A DNA stretch of 64,000 nt from CBDDEH01 sp965226865 (GCA_965226865.1 CBDDEH010000004.1:434001-498000), one strand, 5' to 3'; numbered from the stretch's first letter, positions 33,770-42,040 are shown. Notes: a model not told the origin generated them from the sequence alone. Program-made: numbers and translations.

Positions 33770-34723
33770 CTATCCATCCTTCTCGGATGGAGAATTCTTA
33801 CCGAGGAGAGCCAAAGCCGATGAATATGGCTCTAGCTCGCCGCTTTTTACCCCCTTCAGAACTTCAGCGAACTTGGGATTTTTCTCAAGATTCGACCTGG
33901 ACCTGCGGACCAGCTCCTCATCGATGGTCTGAAGAAACTCCAAGCCTCTTCTCTCGCTTCGTCGCGTTTCCAACTGCGAGCTGTTGTCCAAGTATTCTCG
34001 ATGGCGATTGATCGCCTGGTATAGCTCATCGATTCCTATGCCCTTGGTGGCCTCCGTGGTGAGCACCGGCGGTGTCCAACCTTCATCCGTACTCATTTCC
34101 AACATGGCTTTGATAGCCGTCACAACTTTGTCCGCACCTTGACGGTCAGCTTTGTTGACCACAAAAATGTCAGCGACTTCCATCAGACCGGCTTTCAAAG
34201 TCTGGATGGCATCTCCCGTCTCTGGCGATAACGCCACTATAGAGGTATCGGCGACCGCCATCACTCCCAGCTCCGTTTGTCCAACTCCCACGGTCTCCAC
34301 GGTGATCACTTTTTTGCCGGACGCCGCCAGCAGCCGTACAATGCCCTGCACCGTTCTGGGGAGCCCTCCTGCGCTTGCCCTGGTGGCCATGCTCCTGATA
34401 AACACCTCAGGGTCAGAATAATGGCGCTGCATCCTGATTCGGTCGCCGAGGAAGGCCCCGCCACTGTAAGGGCTCGATGGATCTAAGGCGATAATCCCTA
34501 TCGACGACACTTGACCACGCATTACCCCCACCAAGCTGTCCACGAGGGTGCTTTTCCCGACTCCGGGTGGGCCGGTTACACCGATACAATAGGATGTCTC
34601 AATATGAGGGTAAACCTGGGCGAGTATCTCGGCGCCACGAGGGTCTCCGTTTTCTAGGAGAGAAATCAGGCGCGAAAGAGCACGTTGGTCGCCCCCTAAA
34701 AGCTGTTTAACAGATATGTCCAT
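33770..34723 (-). CDS. meaB: Methylmalonyl Co-A mutase-associated GTPase MeaB
   Basis: A G3E P-loop GTPase that loads and protects adenosylcobalamin on methylmalonyl-CoA mutase. Walker A is GVTGPPGVGKSTLVD, and further motifs are ALDPSSPYSGGAFLGDRIRM, ITVETVGVGQTELGV and VVNKADRQGAD. I take the ATG at 34723 (MDISVKQLLGGDQRALSRLI, 317 aa) as the start; it matches the family. The frame is open to an ATG at 34843 that would add 40 atypical residues. The mutase itself is not in the window; the AdoCbl-making enzyme is at 2845. Confidence 0.93.
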   Translation of the reverse strand: MDISVKQLLGGDQRALSRLISLLENGDPRGAEILAQVYPHIETSYCIGVTGPPGVGKSTLVDSLVGVMRGQVSSIGIIALDPSSPYSGGAFLGDRIRMQRHYSDPEVFIRSMATRASAGGLPRTVQGIVRLLAASGKKVITVETVGVGQTELGVMAVADTSIVALSPETGDAIQTLKAGLMEVADIFVVNKADRQGADKVVTAIKAMLEMSTDEGWTPPVLTTEATKGIGIDELYQAINRHREYLDNSSQLETRRSERRGLEFLQTIDEELVRRSRSNLEKNPKFAEVLKGVKSGELEPYSSALALLGKNSPSEKDG

Positions 34724-34861
34724 GAAAAAGCGAGCCGGTAGGGCGCCATAGGGCGGAAGTATTAGGGAACTCTCTCGCGAAAACTCTAACATCCCTGTTT
34801 GGGTGCCGTCAACAGAGGTCGAAAACCCATCCGGCCCCATCATAATCTAGCCTCATTGTTG

Positions 34862-34890
34862 TTGACTGAGGATTGTTACTATGGTAGGTT
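34862..34890 (+). promoter_or_regulatory. Predicted promoter for the HesB-like gene
   Basis: TTGACT at 34862-34867, a 17-base spacer, then TAGGTT at 34885-34890. The gene starts at 34936 behind a strong GGAGGAG ribosome site. Confidence 0.45.
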
Positions 34891-34935
34891 TACAAAGCAG
34901 ACAATCGTTTACAGAAGCCTTGGAGGAGTATAAGG

Positions 34936-35346
34936 ATGCTAGAAGTTACGACACCGGCGTTGGAGAAACTGAAAGAAGTCATGAAAGAGGATCAGAGTGA
35001 ACCGGACAATAAAGAGGATCAGAGTGAACCGGACAATAAAGAGGATCAGAGTGAACCGGACAATGGTCTCCGCGTAATCGCTGTCCCTGATGAACAAGGC
35101 GGAGTCCAATATATGATGTCGGCCGAAAAGGAGACCCAGAAGGATGACACGATTCTGGAATTAGAGGGTCTTCGGTTCTTGATGGACTCGGACAGCATCC
35201 CGTTTCTAGATGAAGCGACCATCGACTACGTAGAGGATCTGACTCGGGTTGGATTCGTGATTAACAATCCCAAGTTCGCCACCGGTGGATGTGGATGTGG
35301 TAACGGTAGTTGTGGTTGTGGTGCCGGGGGATGCGGCAGCCACTAG
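34936..35346 (+). CDS. HesB/IscA-like protein with inserted repeats and a Cys-rich tail
   Basis: A 136-residue protein. It opens like an A-type iron-sulfur carrier (VTTPALEKLKEVM), is interrupted by three copies of KEDQSEPDN, resumes with GLRVIAVPDEQGGVQYMMS and TILELEGLRFLMDSDSIPFL, DEATIDYVEDL, GFVINNPKF, and ends GGCGCGNGSCGCGAGGCGSH with five Cys. The first ligand Cys of the family, normally after the GLR-V strand, is missing (PDEQGGVQY there). Function as a carrier is therefore doubtful. A terminator follows at 35367-35399. Confidence 0.75.
   Translation: MLEVTTPALEKLKEVMKEDQSEPDNKEDQSEPDNKEDQSEPDNGLRVIAVPDEQGGVQYMMSAEKETQKDDTILELEGLRFLMDSDSIPFLDEATIDYVEDLTRVGFVINNPKFATGGCGCGNGSCGCGAGGCGSH
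34984..35064 (+). repeat. Three perfect 27-bp tandem repeats
   Basis: Three identical 27-base units at 34984-35010, 35011-35037 and 35038-35064, in frame, each coding KEDQSEPDN. Complete identity between units points to recent expansion, so the copy number probably varies between strains. Confidence 0.95.
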
Positions 35347-35366
35347 AAATTGCCCGGAAGTAAGTT

Positions 35367-35399
35367 AGAAAAGGCCCCGATCGAGTCGGGGCCTTTTCT
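35367..35399. terminator. Rho-independent terminator
   Basis: Two perfectly complementary 14-base arms (35367-35380 and 35386-35399) around a 5-base loop; the GGCCCCGA/TCGGGGCC core is flanked by an A tract on the left and TTTTCT on the right. It ends the HesB-like transcript. Confidence 0.88.
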
Positions 35400-35519
35400 G
35401 TTGGACAAGGATGGCTTCGGGCTTGACACTGGCACTGGTATCCCATCACCATGATATGGCCCGTCATCATTATACTGGCAGATTTAGGCGCCCTTTAGGG
35501 CTGATCAGCAGACGATAAA

Positions 35520-36513
35520 ATGAAGCGCCGCGGACTGGTTACTTTCGTTCTCCTCGGGATCATGGTATTTGCCGGCCTGGTTTTTCTATGGAGACTCGGG
35601 CGAGCTTCTGGACCAGGTTTCCTCCTTTCCTATCGAATACTGGCTCATTGCTCTTGGGTTCGCCCTTACCAACTACGCTCTCAGATTAGCGCGGTGGACG
35701 TACTATCTTAGGCTGCTTGATATCCATATCGATGCCAAGTCAAATGTAGCCATCTTTGTCTCTGGATTGAGCATGGCGATAAGTCCGGGTCGGGTCGGGG
35801 AGCTGGCCAAATCATATTTCCTCAAAGAGAAGTTCAATGTGCCAGTGGCCACGTCATCCGCAGCGGTGATCACAGAGCGGATTACTGACCTTATAGCGGT
35901 CGTGTTCCTTAGCTTGTGGGGTCTCATCCTGATTCCCCACCAGTGGGGGTTTGTTCTCGTAATAGTTTCCACCGTGCTTCTCGGTGCTTTTATCGTCTTT
36001 GTGGTCTCGTCCTGGGGTAGCGACAAAATACTCCGCTTGCCGGTTCCCAGGAAATGGAGACCCTTCATAGAGGAGTCCAGGGAAGTTTTTCGGTGCCTGT
36101 TTGCGCCCAAGCCCCTGTTATTCGCTCTGATTTTGGGCGTGCTGGCATGGCTTGCCGAGGGTGCCGCTATGTGGTTCGTGTTGCGAGGCTTGGACACCGG
36201 CGTGTCTTTCACCGACGCAGTCTCTGTTTACGCGGTGGCCACGTTGCTGGGGGCGGCGACGATGCTCCCGGGCGGTCTGGTGGGGACAGAAGGTAGCATG
36301 GTGGCTTTGCTTCAACAGTTGGACCTCACCAAGACCCTTGCCTCATCGGGTACGTTTATAATTAGACTCTCGACCCTATGGTTTGCAGTGGTCCTGGGAT
36401 TGCTAGGGTTAGCTTATATGCACTTTACGTTAACCAGAAATCGGCCCGACATAGACCCTGTCTTGCAAGATGCGTCAGAGCATCCTGGCGAGAGTAGGTT
36501 CGTTGGACACTAA
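35520..36513 (+). CDS. UPF0104/LPG-synthase-like membrane protein, frameshift near the start
   Basis: A multi-helix protein of the lysylphosphatidylglycerol synthetase/UPF0104 family. The main frame runs 35569-36513 (314 aa from a TTG) with family motifs LRLARWTYYLRLLDI, SMAISPGRVGELAKSYFL, ERITDLIAVVFL and the late LPGGLVGTEGSM. The expected first helix, MKRRGLVTFVLLGIMVFAGL, lies in another frame from the ATG at 35520. Removing one T from the run of five at 35581-35585 joins the two (AGLVFYGDSGEL). So there is either a one-base insertion or an assembly error; a late TTG start is the other option. Such proteins flip or modify lipids. Confidence 0.82.
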
Positions 36514-36530
36514 AGTAGGAATGACCTTAA

Positions 36531-37505
36531 ATGGCAGGTAAAGACGATCTGACCGACTCGGCCATTACCCACGTAGACAGGAGGGGTTTGGACGTGTCGC
36601 GGGCCTTTGACGTGATCAAAGGAGCGGTAATAGCAACTCGTCCGGTTCAGTGGAGCAAGAGCCTGCTGGTATTCTTGCCACTGGCCTTCACCGTTGGCCA
36701 GGAGTGGTCCATACGTGATACTGACCAGTTTGGAGATCTGTTTCTCAAGGCCCTGGTGGGTGCCGTCATATTCTGCGCTCTGGCGGGTGGGGTCTACATT
36801 ATCAACGACCTCTTCGACTTGGAGCGGGATAAGGCGCACCCCCGTAAGCGGTTGAGGCCCATAGCGTCCGGACGACTCCCCGTCGGCGCGGCCCAGGTGA
36901 CAGCGGCACTGTTGCTGTCAGTATCCCTGGCCGGGGGCTTTCTGATGGATAGGGAATTCGGCATTGTGACAGTTGTGTTTCTGGTCACGAATTTCGCCTA
37001 CTCTTCCTGGTTGAAGCGTCTGATAATCATCGACGTGATGATAGTCGGAGCCGGATACCTCCTGAGGGCTGTCGCCGGAGCCTTGATAATAGACGTCGAA
37101 GTTTCGCCCTGGCTTTATGCGACCATTGGACTGGGTGCTCTATTCATTGCCCTCGGTAAGAGGCACAGCGAGTTTCGTGCCGCAGGTACCAACGCATCTA
37201 GCCAGAGGCCTGTCTTGGAACATTACAGCTTGGGCTTCTTGAACCAGCTCATTAGCATAACGAGCACGGCTACCTTGGTGGCGTACGCTCTATACACTTT
37301 TGAAGCGGAAGCGGTTCCCGAGGACTCCAGTATGATGCTGACCATACCCTTCGTTGTATTCGGATTGTTCCGATACCTCTATTTGGTCAATCATACCAAC
37401 GATGCCGAGAGCCCTGAGATGGTGATAGTCAAGGATAAGCCACTGGTGCTGGCCGTTCTCCTATGGGCCGCTACGGCTATAACCGTTCTGGCGGTGGATC
37501 GATAG
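36531..37505 (+). CDS. UbiA-family prenyltransferase, decaprenyl-phosphate phosphoribosyltransferase-like
   Basis: A 324-residue membrane protein with about eight helices. The first Asp-rich motif is NDLFDLERDKAHPRKRLRP (N92, D93, D96, D100), preceded by TRPVQWSKSLLVFLPL; a later GKRHSEFRAAG is typical of DPPR synthases, which join PRPP and polyprenyl phosphate for cell-wall arabinose donors. Other UbiA branches cannot be excluded. It starts 17 bases after the UPF0104 gene and is probably in the same operon. Confidence 0.82.
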   Translation: MAGKDDLTDSAITHVDRRGLDVSRAFDVIKGAVIATRPVQWSKSLLVFLPLAFTVGQEWSIRDTDQFGDLFLKALVGAVIFCALAGGVYIINDLFDLERDKAHPRKRLRPIASGRLPVGAAQVTAALLLSVSLAGGFLMDREFGIVTVVFLVTNFAYSSWLKRLIIIDVMIVGAGYLLRAVAGALIIDVEVSPWLYATIGLGALFIALGKRHSEFRAAGTNASSQRPVLEHYSLGFLNQLISITSTATLVAYALYTFEAEAVPEDSSMMLTIPFVVFGLFRYLYLVNHTNDAESPEMVIVKDKPLVLAVLLWAATAITVLAVDR

Positions 37506-37543
37506 CCGCCTTATCCCTATCTGTTTACCTGGCAATTAGATAC

Positions 37544-37572
37544 TTGACACACCCAAGCCAATGTGCTAGAAT
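37544..37572 (+). promoter_or_regulatory. Strong promoter giving a leaderless transposase mRNA
   Basis: Consensus TTGACA at 37544-37549, 17 bases, then TAGAAT at 37567-37572. The ATG at 37579 is 6 bases after the -10 box, so transcription should begin at or next to the start codon. Confidence 0.75.
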
Positions 37573-37578
37573 TCAGGC

Positions 37579-38571
37579 ATGGAAACGAAAGATGTTAACT
37601 TTCAAGCTGTCCTGCGCTGGACCGATGCAGAGTGTCGATCCTACCTAGAGCAACAAAGGTGGCCGAACGGTGTGGTTTGCCCTAAATGTGGTGGTGAAGA
37701 ACCATACTCTGTCACTCGTAAGTCCAAGACCAAGAATGCGATTCAGTCCCTCTATAAATGCCGTTCCTGCAAGCGACAGTTTACCGCTACGGTGGGAACC
37801 ATTTTCGAGGATACTAAGATTCCTCTGAGTAAGTGGTTCGCCGCCATATACTTGATGTGTGCTTCAAAAAAGGGAATCAGTGCCCATCAACTCCACCGCC
37901 AACTAGAAATCACATACAAGTCAGCTTGGTTCATGTGCCACAGGGTTCGTGAAGCGATGGCGGGGAATGGTGCTGTTGAGCTACTGAGCGGAACCATTGA
38001 GGCCGACGAAACATTCCTGTATCCCAAACGGAGGCGGGGCAGTCCAATCTACCACGAAAGAGTACAGGATGAAATCCAACAAGGGTTGCGTCCCAAGCCA
38101 CCACGTAAGGGGCCGTATGAAGGGAAAGCCGTAGTCTTTGGCATGGTAGAGCGTGGCGGAAAGGCTAGAACCATAAAAGTTCCAGAAGCCACAGGAAGGA
38201 CGCTGCGGCCCATCATGCTGAATGCAATTGACTTGGAGCGGTCTCGCCTAATGACTGACGGGAGTCCGGCTTACAGACGGATAAAAGACTACCTACCTCA
38301 CGATGTGATTGATCACGAAATCGAATACGTTCGGGGTGACACCCATACGCAGAACATCGACAGTTATTGGAGCAATCTCAAGAGGGGAGTATACGAGGTA
38401 TTCCACCATGTGAGTGAGGGGCACCTACCCTCATATCTCAGCGAGTTTGATTTCAGATTTAACCGGAGGAAGATTTCCGACGCCGAGAGGTTCGCTTCTT
38501 TGATGTCTCAGACCCAGGGACGGCTTCTTTGGTACTGTCGGACCCCTCAGCCTGAGAACCCGTTTGCTTAG
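37579..38571 (+). CDS. IS1595-family transposase (ISXO2-like)
   Basis: A 330-residue transposase. An N-terminal zinc ribbon has VVCPKCGGEE and YKCRSCKRQF. The ISXO2-like DDE core shows GTIEADETFL, RLMTDGSPAY and HTQNIDSYWSNLKRG. It looks full length. I could not fix the ends of the element; a weak inverse match AGATACT (37538-37544)/AGTATCT (38630-38636) lies outside the gene. It stands between the UbiA gene and a toxin-antitoxin pair, upstream of rplU. Confidence 0.9.
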   Translation: METKDVNFQAVLRWTDAECRSYLEQQRWPNGVVCPKCGGEEPYSVTRKSKTKNAIQSLYKCRSCKRQFTATVGTIFEDTKIPLSKWFAAIYLMCASKKGISAHQLHRQLEITYKSAWFMCHRVREAMAGNGAVELLSGTIEADETFLYPKRRRGSPIYHERVQDEIQQGLRPKPPRKGPYEGKAVVFGMVERGGKARTIKVPEATGRTLRPIMLNAIDLERSRLMTDGSPAYRRIKDYLPHDVIDHEIEYVRGDTHTQNIDSYWSNLKRGVYEVFHHVSEGHLPSYLSEFDFRFNRRKISDAERFASLMSQTQGRLLWYCRTPQPENPFA

Positions 38572-38714
38572 GAGAATTGGCTAAAGCCACTATTGCTTCC
38601 TCAAAGGACAGCGGATGGAGGGATGTGTTAGTATCTTGATGTTTCTCTGGCACTAGGCTCCAATCGCCGTGATTAAAGCATTGGCAGATGCTCACTCACG
38701 GCTTACGGCTTCAT

Positions 38715-38745
38715 CTAGAATCAGATCGACTCAATTTGATTCTAG
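38715..38745. promoter_or_regulatory. Inverted repeat, likely operator of the toxin-antitoxin pair
   Basis: CTAGAATCA at 38715-38723 and its exact inverse TGATTCTAG at 38737-38745, with 13 bases between, ending 21 bases before the antitoxin ATG. The size and place suit a dimeric DNA-binding antitoxin that represses its own operon. Confidence 0.6.
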
Positions 38746-38766
38746 CATAGTGGTGTTAGGTTTGTC

Positions 38767-39477
38767 ATGTCTACTTTGACGGCGGTACGCAGCTCTGAAC
38801 CTTGGCGACGACGGCTTTATCTTCCGGCATATCAGGTGCGAGATGCCGCACGATACGCGAAATCCTCCGTCCGGACAGTTGGGTATTGGCATTATCACGG
38901 CGCAGGATTGGGGCCAGCCCTGCCAGGACGAGAACACCGCCAGCCCCTATCGTATCTTCAACTCGTAGAAGTGGCCTTTGTAGCCACGTTCAGAGCGTTA
39001 GGTGTGTCATTACAACGTATCAGGCGTGCCCATGGTTATGCAGCCCAAAGATTCCAATCAGAACATCCGTTTGCCGATTATAAATGGCAGATCGAAGGGA
39101 AACATTTACTGCTTAATTTTAGGCAGGTGGAACGTGAACCACTCTTTGACGATTTAGTGATTATTGGCGATATGCACGGGCAACTGGCATGGCAGCCTAT
39201 GCTTGGTGACCGCTTTGCACAATTCGATTACGAACAGGATTTGGCCGTTATTTGGCATGTCGCCGGCACGGAATCCAGGGTAGCGATTGATCCGCGAGTT
39301 GCCTATGGTGCTCCAACTGTACTGGGCATCCCGACGTGGACGATTAGGGGTCGATATATCGCAGGTGAAAGCATTGAGGATATTGAAGACGACTTTGGAA
39401 TTCAGGGAGAGCAAATCGAAGATGCGCTCCGTTTTGAGGGAATAGAACTGTCGCCCAATGACAACTCTATTCTTTGA
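38767..39477 (+). CDS. DUF433 antitoxin with N-terminal MerR-like domain
   Basis: A 236-residue protein. The N-terminus (LYLPAYQVRDAARYAKSSVR, TVGYWHYHG) looks like a MerR-type winged helix. The C-terminus (RVAIDPRVAYGAPTVLGIPT, IRGRYIAGESIEDIEDDFGI, EDALRFEG) is a DUF433 domain, a known antitoxin domain with an HTH. It overlaps the PIN-like gene by 20 bases. The palindrome at 38715-38745 is its probable operator. Confidence 0.85.
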   Translation: MSTLTAVRSSEPWRRRLYLPAYQVRDAARYAKSSVRTVGYWHYHGAGLGPALPGREHRQPLSYLQLVEVAFVATFRALGVSLQRIRRAHGYAAQRFQSEHPFADYKWQIEGKHLLLNFRQVEREPLFDDLVIIGDMHGQLAWQPMLGDRFAQFDYEQDLAVIWHVAGTESRVAIDPRVAYGAPTVLGIPTWTIRGRYIAGESIEDIEDDFGIQGEQIEDALRFEGIELSPNDNSIL

Positions 39478-39859
39478 TCGGAGCGTTGGAAAGAGACTGC
39501 CCGGAGCATTAATAACGCTCCGGCTTCCCATCAATATTTGCTACCACCAACAGTACTTTGCCACAGCGGAACAGGACGATGTCTGGCTGGCTCAAGTCGG
39601 GGCTTGGAACTGGTTCGTTATCGGTCAAGACTGGTCTTATCACCTTAAAATTCCAGAATTATCAGCTATTAAGCAGTACAATATAGGTTGCTTTTATTTA
39701 TGGGGTGCCGAAGGCCCCGTGTGGCAAACAATGCGCTGCTTCGCTAAGGCATACGACCGCATTCTCGTGAAGATTGAGAGTGTTCCAACCCCATTCATCT
39801 ACAGTGTGACGAAATCGGGCCTGCTTCGGCCCGTAAACATTCCCTGCCAGGGTGTGTAA
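39458..39859 (+). CDS. PIN-like toxin (VapC45/DUF5615-like)
   Basis: A 133-residue protein with PIN-like features: acidic first strand (LFFDRSVGKRLPGALITL), YHQQYF, AEQDDVWLAQVGAWNWFVIG, then QDWSYHLKIPELSAIKQYNI. Conserved acidic residues D7 and the DD in QDDVW and QDW could hold Mg. PIN-like toxins of this group cut RNA and are paired with DUF433 antitoxins. It overlaps the antitoxin gene by 20 bases; the rplU promoter lies 22 bases after its stop. Confidence 0.8.
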   Translation: MTTLFFDRSVGKRLPGALITLRLPINICYHQQYFATAEQDDVWLAQVGAWNWFVIGQDWSYHLKIPELSAIKQYNIGCFYLWGAEGPVWQTMRCFAKAYDRILVKIESVPTPFIYSVTKSGLLRPVNIPCQGV

Positions 39860-39880
39860 TATATACAATTGCCGTTTACC

Positions 39881-39909
39881 TTGACACCCGTATTGGAGAA
39901 CCCTAGAAT
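39881..39909 (+). promoter_or_regulatory. rplU operon promoter, near-leaderless
   Basis: TTGACA at 39881-39886, 17 bases, TAGAAT at 39904-39909. The rplU ATG at 39919 comes 9 bases after the -10 box. A GGAG at 39914-39917 touches the ATG too closely to act as a normal ribosome site. Confidence 0.75.
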
Positions 39910-39918
39910 GGTTGGAGT

Positions 39919-40545
39919 ATGGATTACGCGATTCTTAAGACCGGTGCTAAGCAATACCGGGTCGGTCGCGGCGACGTTATTGACGTCGAAAAGCTGCCGG
40001 TGGAAGAGGGCTCTTCCATAGAGCTTAATGATGTTTTGGCCATCTCCAAAGATGGAACGGTTACTATAGGTACCCCACTAGTACCCGGTGCAAGCGTCAT
40101 AGCTCACGTGCAGGAGCAAGACAAAGATAAAAAGATATTGGTCTTTAAGTACAAACGTAAGGTGCGCTATCGGCGGAAGAAGGGCCACCGGCAGGCATAC
40201 ACCCGTTTGGCCATTACCGGCATCTCCGAGGAGATAGAGAAGGAGATAGAGGTTGTAGAGGAAGCTGTCGAGCCTGAGCCGGAGGTTACCACCGCCGAGC
40301 CTGAAGGCGATCTGGTGGAGGTCCAAGCGGCCGTGAGAGCCCCAGAGGAGGCCACCGAAGAGGTGCCAGCGCCGAAACCGAGGCGTCGGGCCAGTACCAA
40401 AGCCACGAAGGCTAAAGCCAGCCCCAAGGGCACTACTAAAGGCGCCACCGGAAGCGCGGCCAGAGCCACGACTAAGGGTGCTACAAAGGGGACGGCTAAA
40501 AGCGCGACCGCGAAAAGAACAACCAGAAAAAGGGGTGAGTCCTAA
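39919..40545 (+). CDS. rplU: 50S ribosomal protein L21 with a long C-terminal tail
   Basis: The first 103 residues are a complete L21 (MDYAILKTGAKQYRVGRGDV ... KYKRKVRYRRKKGHRQAYTR). About 105 more residues follow: an acidic Glu/Pro/Val part (EIEKEIEVVEEAVEPEPEV) and then an Ala/Thr/Lys-rich H1-like end (KATKAKASPKGTTKGATGSA). The usual L21 is about 103 residues. It heads rplU-rpmA-rpmE; its last base is shared with the rpmA ATG (TAATG). Confidence 0.95.
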   Translation: MDYAILKTGAKQYRVGRGDVIDVEKLPVEEGSSIELNDVLAISKDGTVTIGTPLVPGASVIAHVQEQDKDKKILVFKYKRKVRYRRKKGHRQAYTRLAITGISEEIEKEIEVVEEAVEPEPEVTTAEPEGDLVEVQAAVRAPEEATEEVPAPKPRRRASTKATKAKASPKGTTKGATGSAARATTKGATKGTAKSATAKRTTRKRGES

Positions 40546-40820
40546 TGGCTCATAAAAAGGCGGGCGGCAGCTCTCGGAACGGCCGGGACAGCAAGCCCAA
40601 AATGTTAGGCGTCAAGCGGTACGACGGGGAGTTGGTCGCCATTGGGAACATCATAATGAGGCAACGTGGTACCAAGATACGCCCCGGCCGCAACGTAGGC
40701 TTGGGGCGCGACTTCACCCTTTACTCACTTATCGATGGAAAGGTCAAATACGAATGGGCGGCAAAGGGCAAACGCAGAGCCAGCGTTTATCCTGCGGGGT
40801 CTACGGAATTAGGGAAATAA
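40545..40820 (+). CDS. rpmA: 50S ribosomal protein L27
   Basis: A 91-residue L27. It begins MAHKKAGGSSRNGRDSKPKM, so the N-terminal arm that reaches the peptidyl transferase centre is exposed without the cleavable extension of Firmicutes. GNIIMRQRGTKIRPGRNVGL is the core. Overlaps of one base on both sides tie it to rplU and rpmE. Confidence 0.97.
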   Translation: MAHKKAGGSSRNGRDSKPKMLGVKRYDGELVAIGNIIMRQRGTKIRPGRNVGLGRDFTLYSLIDGKVKYEWAAKGKRRASVYPAGSTELGK

Positions 40821-41026
40821 TGAAAAAAGGGATACATCCAGAATACCACCTGGCAACGGTCACGTGCTCCTGTGGCAATACTTTTGTGACAGGCGCGACC
40901 AAGCCGAAGTTGAAAGTGGAGATTTGCGGCAAGTGCCATCCCTTCTACACGGGTCAGCAACGAATCGTGGACACTGAAGGCAGAATCGAGCGGTTCAGGC
41001 GCCGGTTTAACCTTGAGGAAAAATAG
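40820..41026 (+). CDS. rpmE: 50S ribosomal protein L31
   Basis: A 68-residue L31 from the ATG at 40820 (MKKGIHPEYHLATVTCSCGN). Four cysteines (CSC and CGKC) make it the zinc-containing C+ type; the HPFYTGQQRIVDTEGRIERF segment is standard. The frame is open further upstream, but the ATG overlapping the rpmA stop (TAATG) is the natural start. Confidence 0.96.
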   Translation: MKKGIHPEYHLATVTCSCGNTFVTGATKPKLKVEICGKCHPFYTGQQRIVDTEGRIERFRRRFNLEEK

Positions 41027-41118
41027 GATCGTTTTCGCCGGGTGCTAACTAGGGGCTAAGAGCTTCGGAATCTTGTAGCGAACGGGCCCTGGCCTCCTTC
41101 TTCTAGGGAGAAACCAAA

Positions 41119-42036
41119 TTGGCAGAACCCCAGTTTTTCTACGGCGGTCAGGCGGTAATAGAAGGCGTCATGATCCGCGGACGCCGGCACTTCAGCCTGG
41201 CTGTTCGCCGCGCAAGCGGGGAGCTTTGCTCCACGGCAGAGCCCCTGAACTCCTTATATTCGGGGCGTCTCAGACGTACACCGTTTATAAGAGGATTCTT
41301 GGTGCTGATAGAGACACTATTGCTCGGCATCAAGGCCCTCAACAAATCTGCCACCATGGCCATGGAAGACCAGATGGGGGAACAGGAAGAAGTTCCCCGT
41401 TGGCTGATGGCTGTGACCCTCACGATATCTTTCGCGCTCGGCATCGGTCTATTTTTCATCATGCCTCTCTTCGCGACGCGGCCGCTGGAGGACGCCCTGC
41501 CCTCGGACCTGCTGGTGAACTTTCTAGAAGGCGCCATCCGCCTTGCTGTGCTTGTCCTTTATGTGGGAGGGATAGGGCTCATACCGGACATCAAGCGAAT
41601 CTTTGCTTACCATGGCGCCGAGCATATGGCTATACATGCCCATGAAGCCTCATTGCCATTGGAAGTTGAACACGTGCGGCCCTTTTCAACAGCTCACCCT
41701 AGGTGTGGCACGGCCTTCCTGCTGACCGTCGCCGTGGTCGCTATACTGGTGTTTGCGTTGTTGGGTCGCCCTTCCCTACCATGGCTGGTCACTTCTCGTA
41801 TCGTACTCATTCCCTTCATCGCCGCCATCAGCTACGAGATCATACGCTTCAGCGGCGCCCACATCAGCAACCCGCTCACCAAAATCGTGACCTACCCCGG
41901 CCTGCTGCTGCAACGCCTCACGACCCGGAGACCGGACGATTCCCAAATAGAAGTGGCTATCCAGGCAGTCAAGACGGCCATCGAGGCAGACGAATCAGGC
42001 CAGCCTTCTACCGTGGAGGCACCCCAGCCCGGTTAG
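41119..42036 (+). CDS. DUF1385 membrane protein
   Basis: A 305-residue membrane protein starting with TTG, 7 bases after a GGGAG site. It has FYGGQAVIEGVMIRGRRHFS at the start, helices near 95-115, 130-150 and 195-240, and DIKRIFAYHGAEHMAIHAHE and RPFSTAHPRCGTAFLLTVAV in between, all DUF1385 features. It commonly lies next to rpmE and prfA in bacteria; function is unknown. The tail is polar. Confidence 0.9.
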   Translation: MAEPQFFYGGQAVIEGVMIRGRRHFSLAVRRASGELCSTAEPLNSLYSGRLRRTPFIRGFLVLIETLLLGIKALNKSATMAMEDQMGEQEEVPRWLMAVTLTISFALGIGLFFIMPLFATRPLEDALPSDLLVNFLEGAIRLAVLVLYVGGIGLIPDIKRIFAYHGAEHMAIHAHEASLPLEVEHVRPFSTAHPRCGTAFLLTVAVVAILVFALLGRPSLPWLVTSRIVLIPFIAAISYEIIRFSGAHISNPLTKIVTYPGLLLQRLTTRRPDDSQIEVAIQAVKTAIEADESGQPSTVEAPQPG

Positions 42037-42040
42037 AAAG

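Noticed and set aside
34984..35064. Short tandem repeats as a possible CRISPR
   Set aside because: The units abut with no spacers and are in frame in a coding region.
37538..38636. AGATACT/AGTATCT as ends of the IS1595 element
   Set aside because: Seven bases is too short and there is no extended similarity or target duplication.
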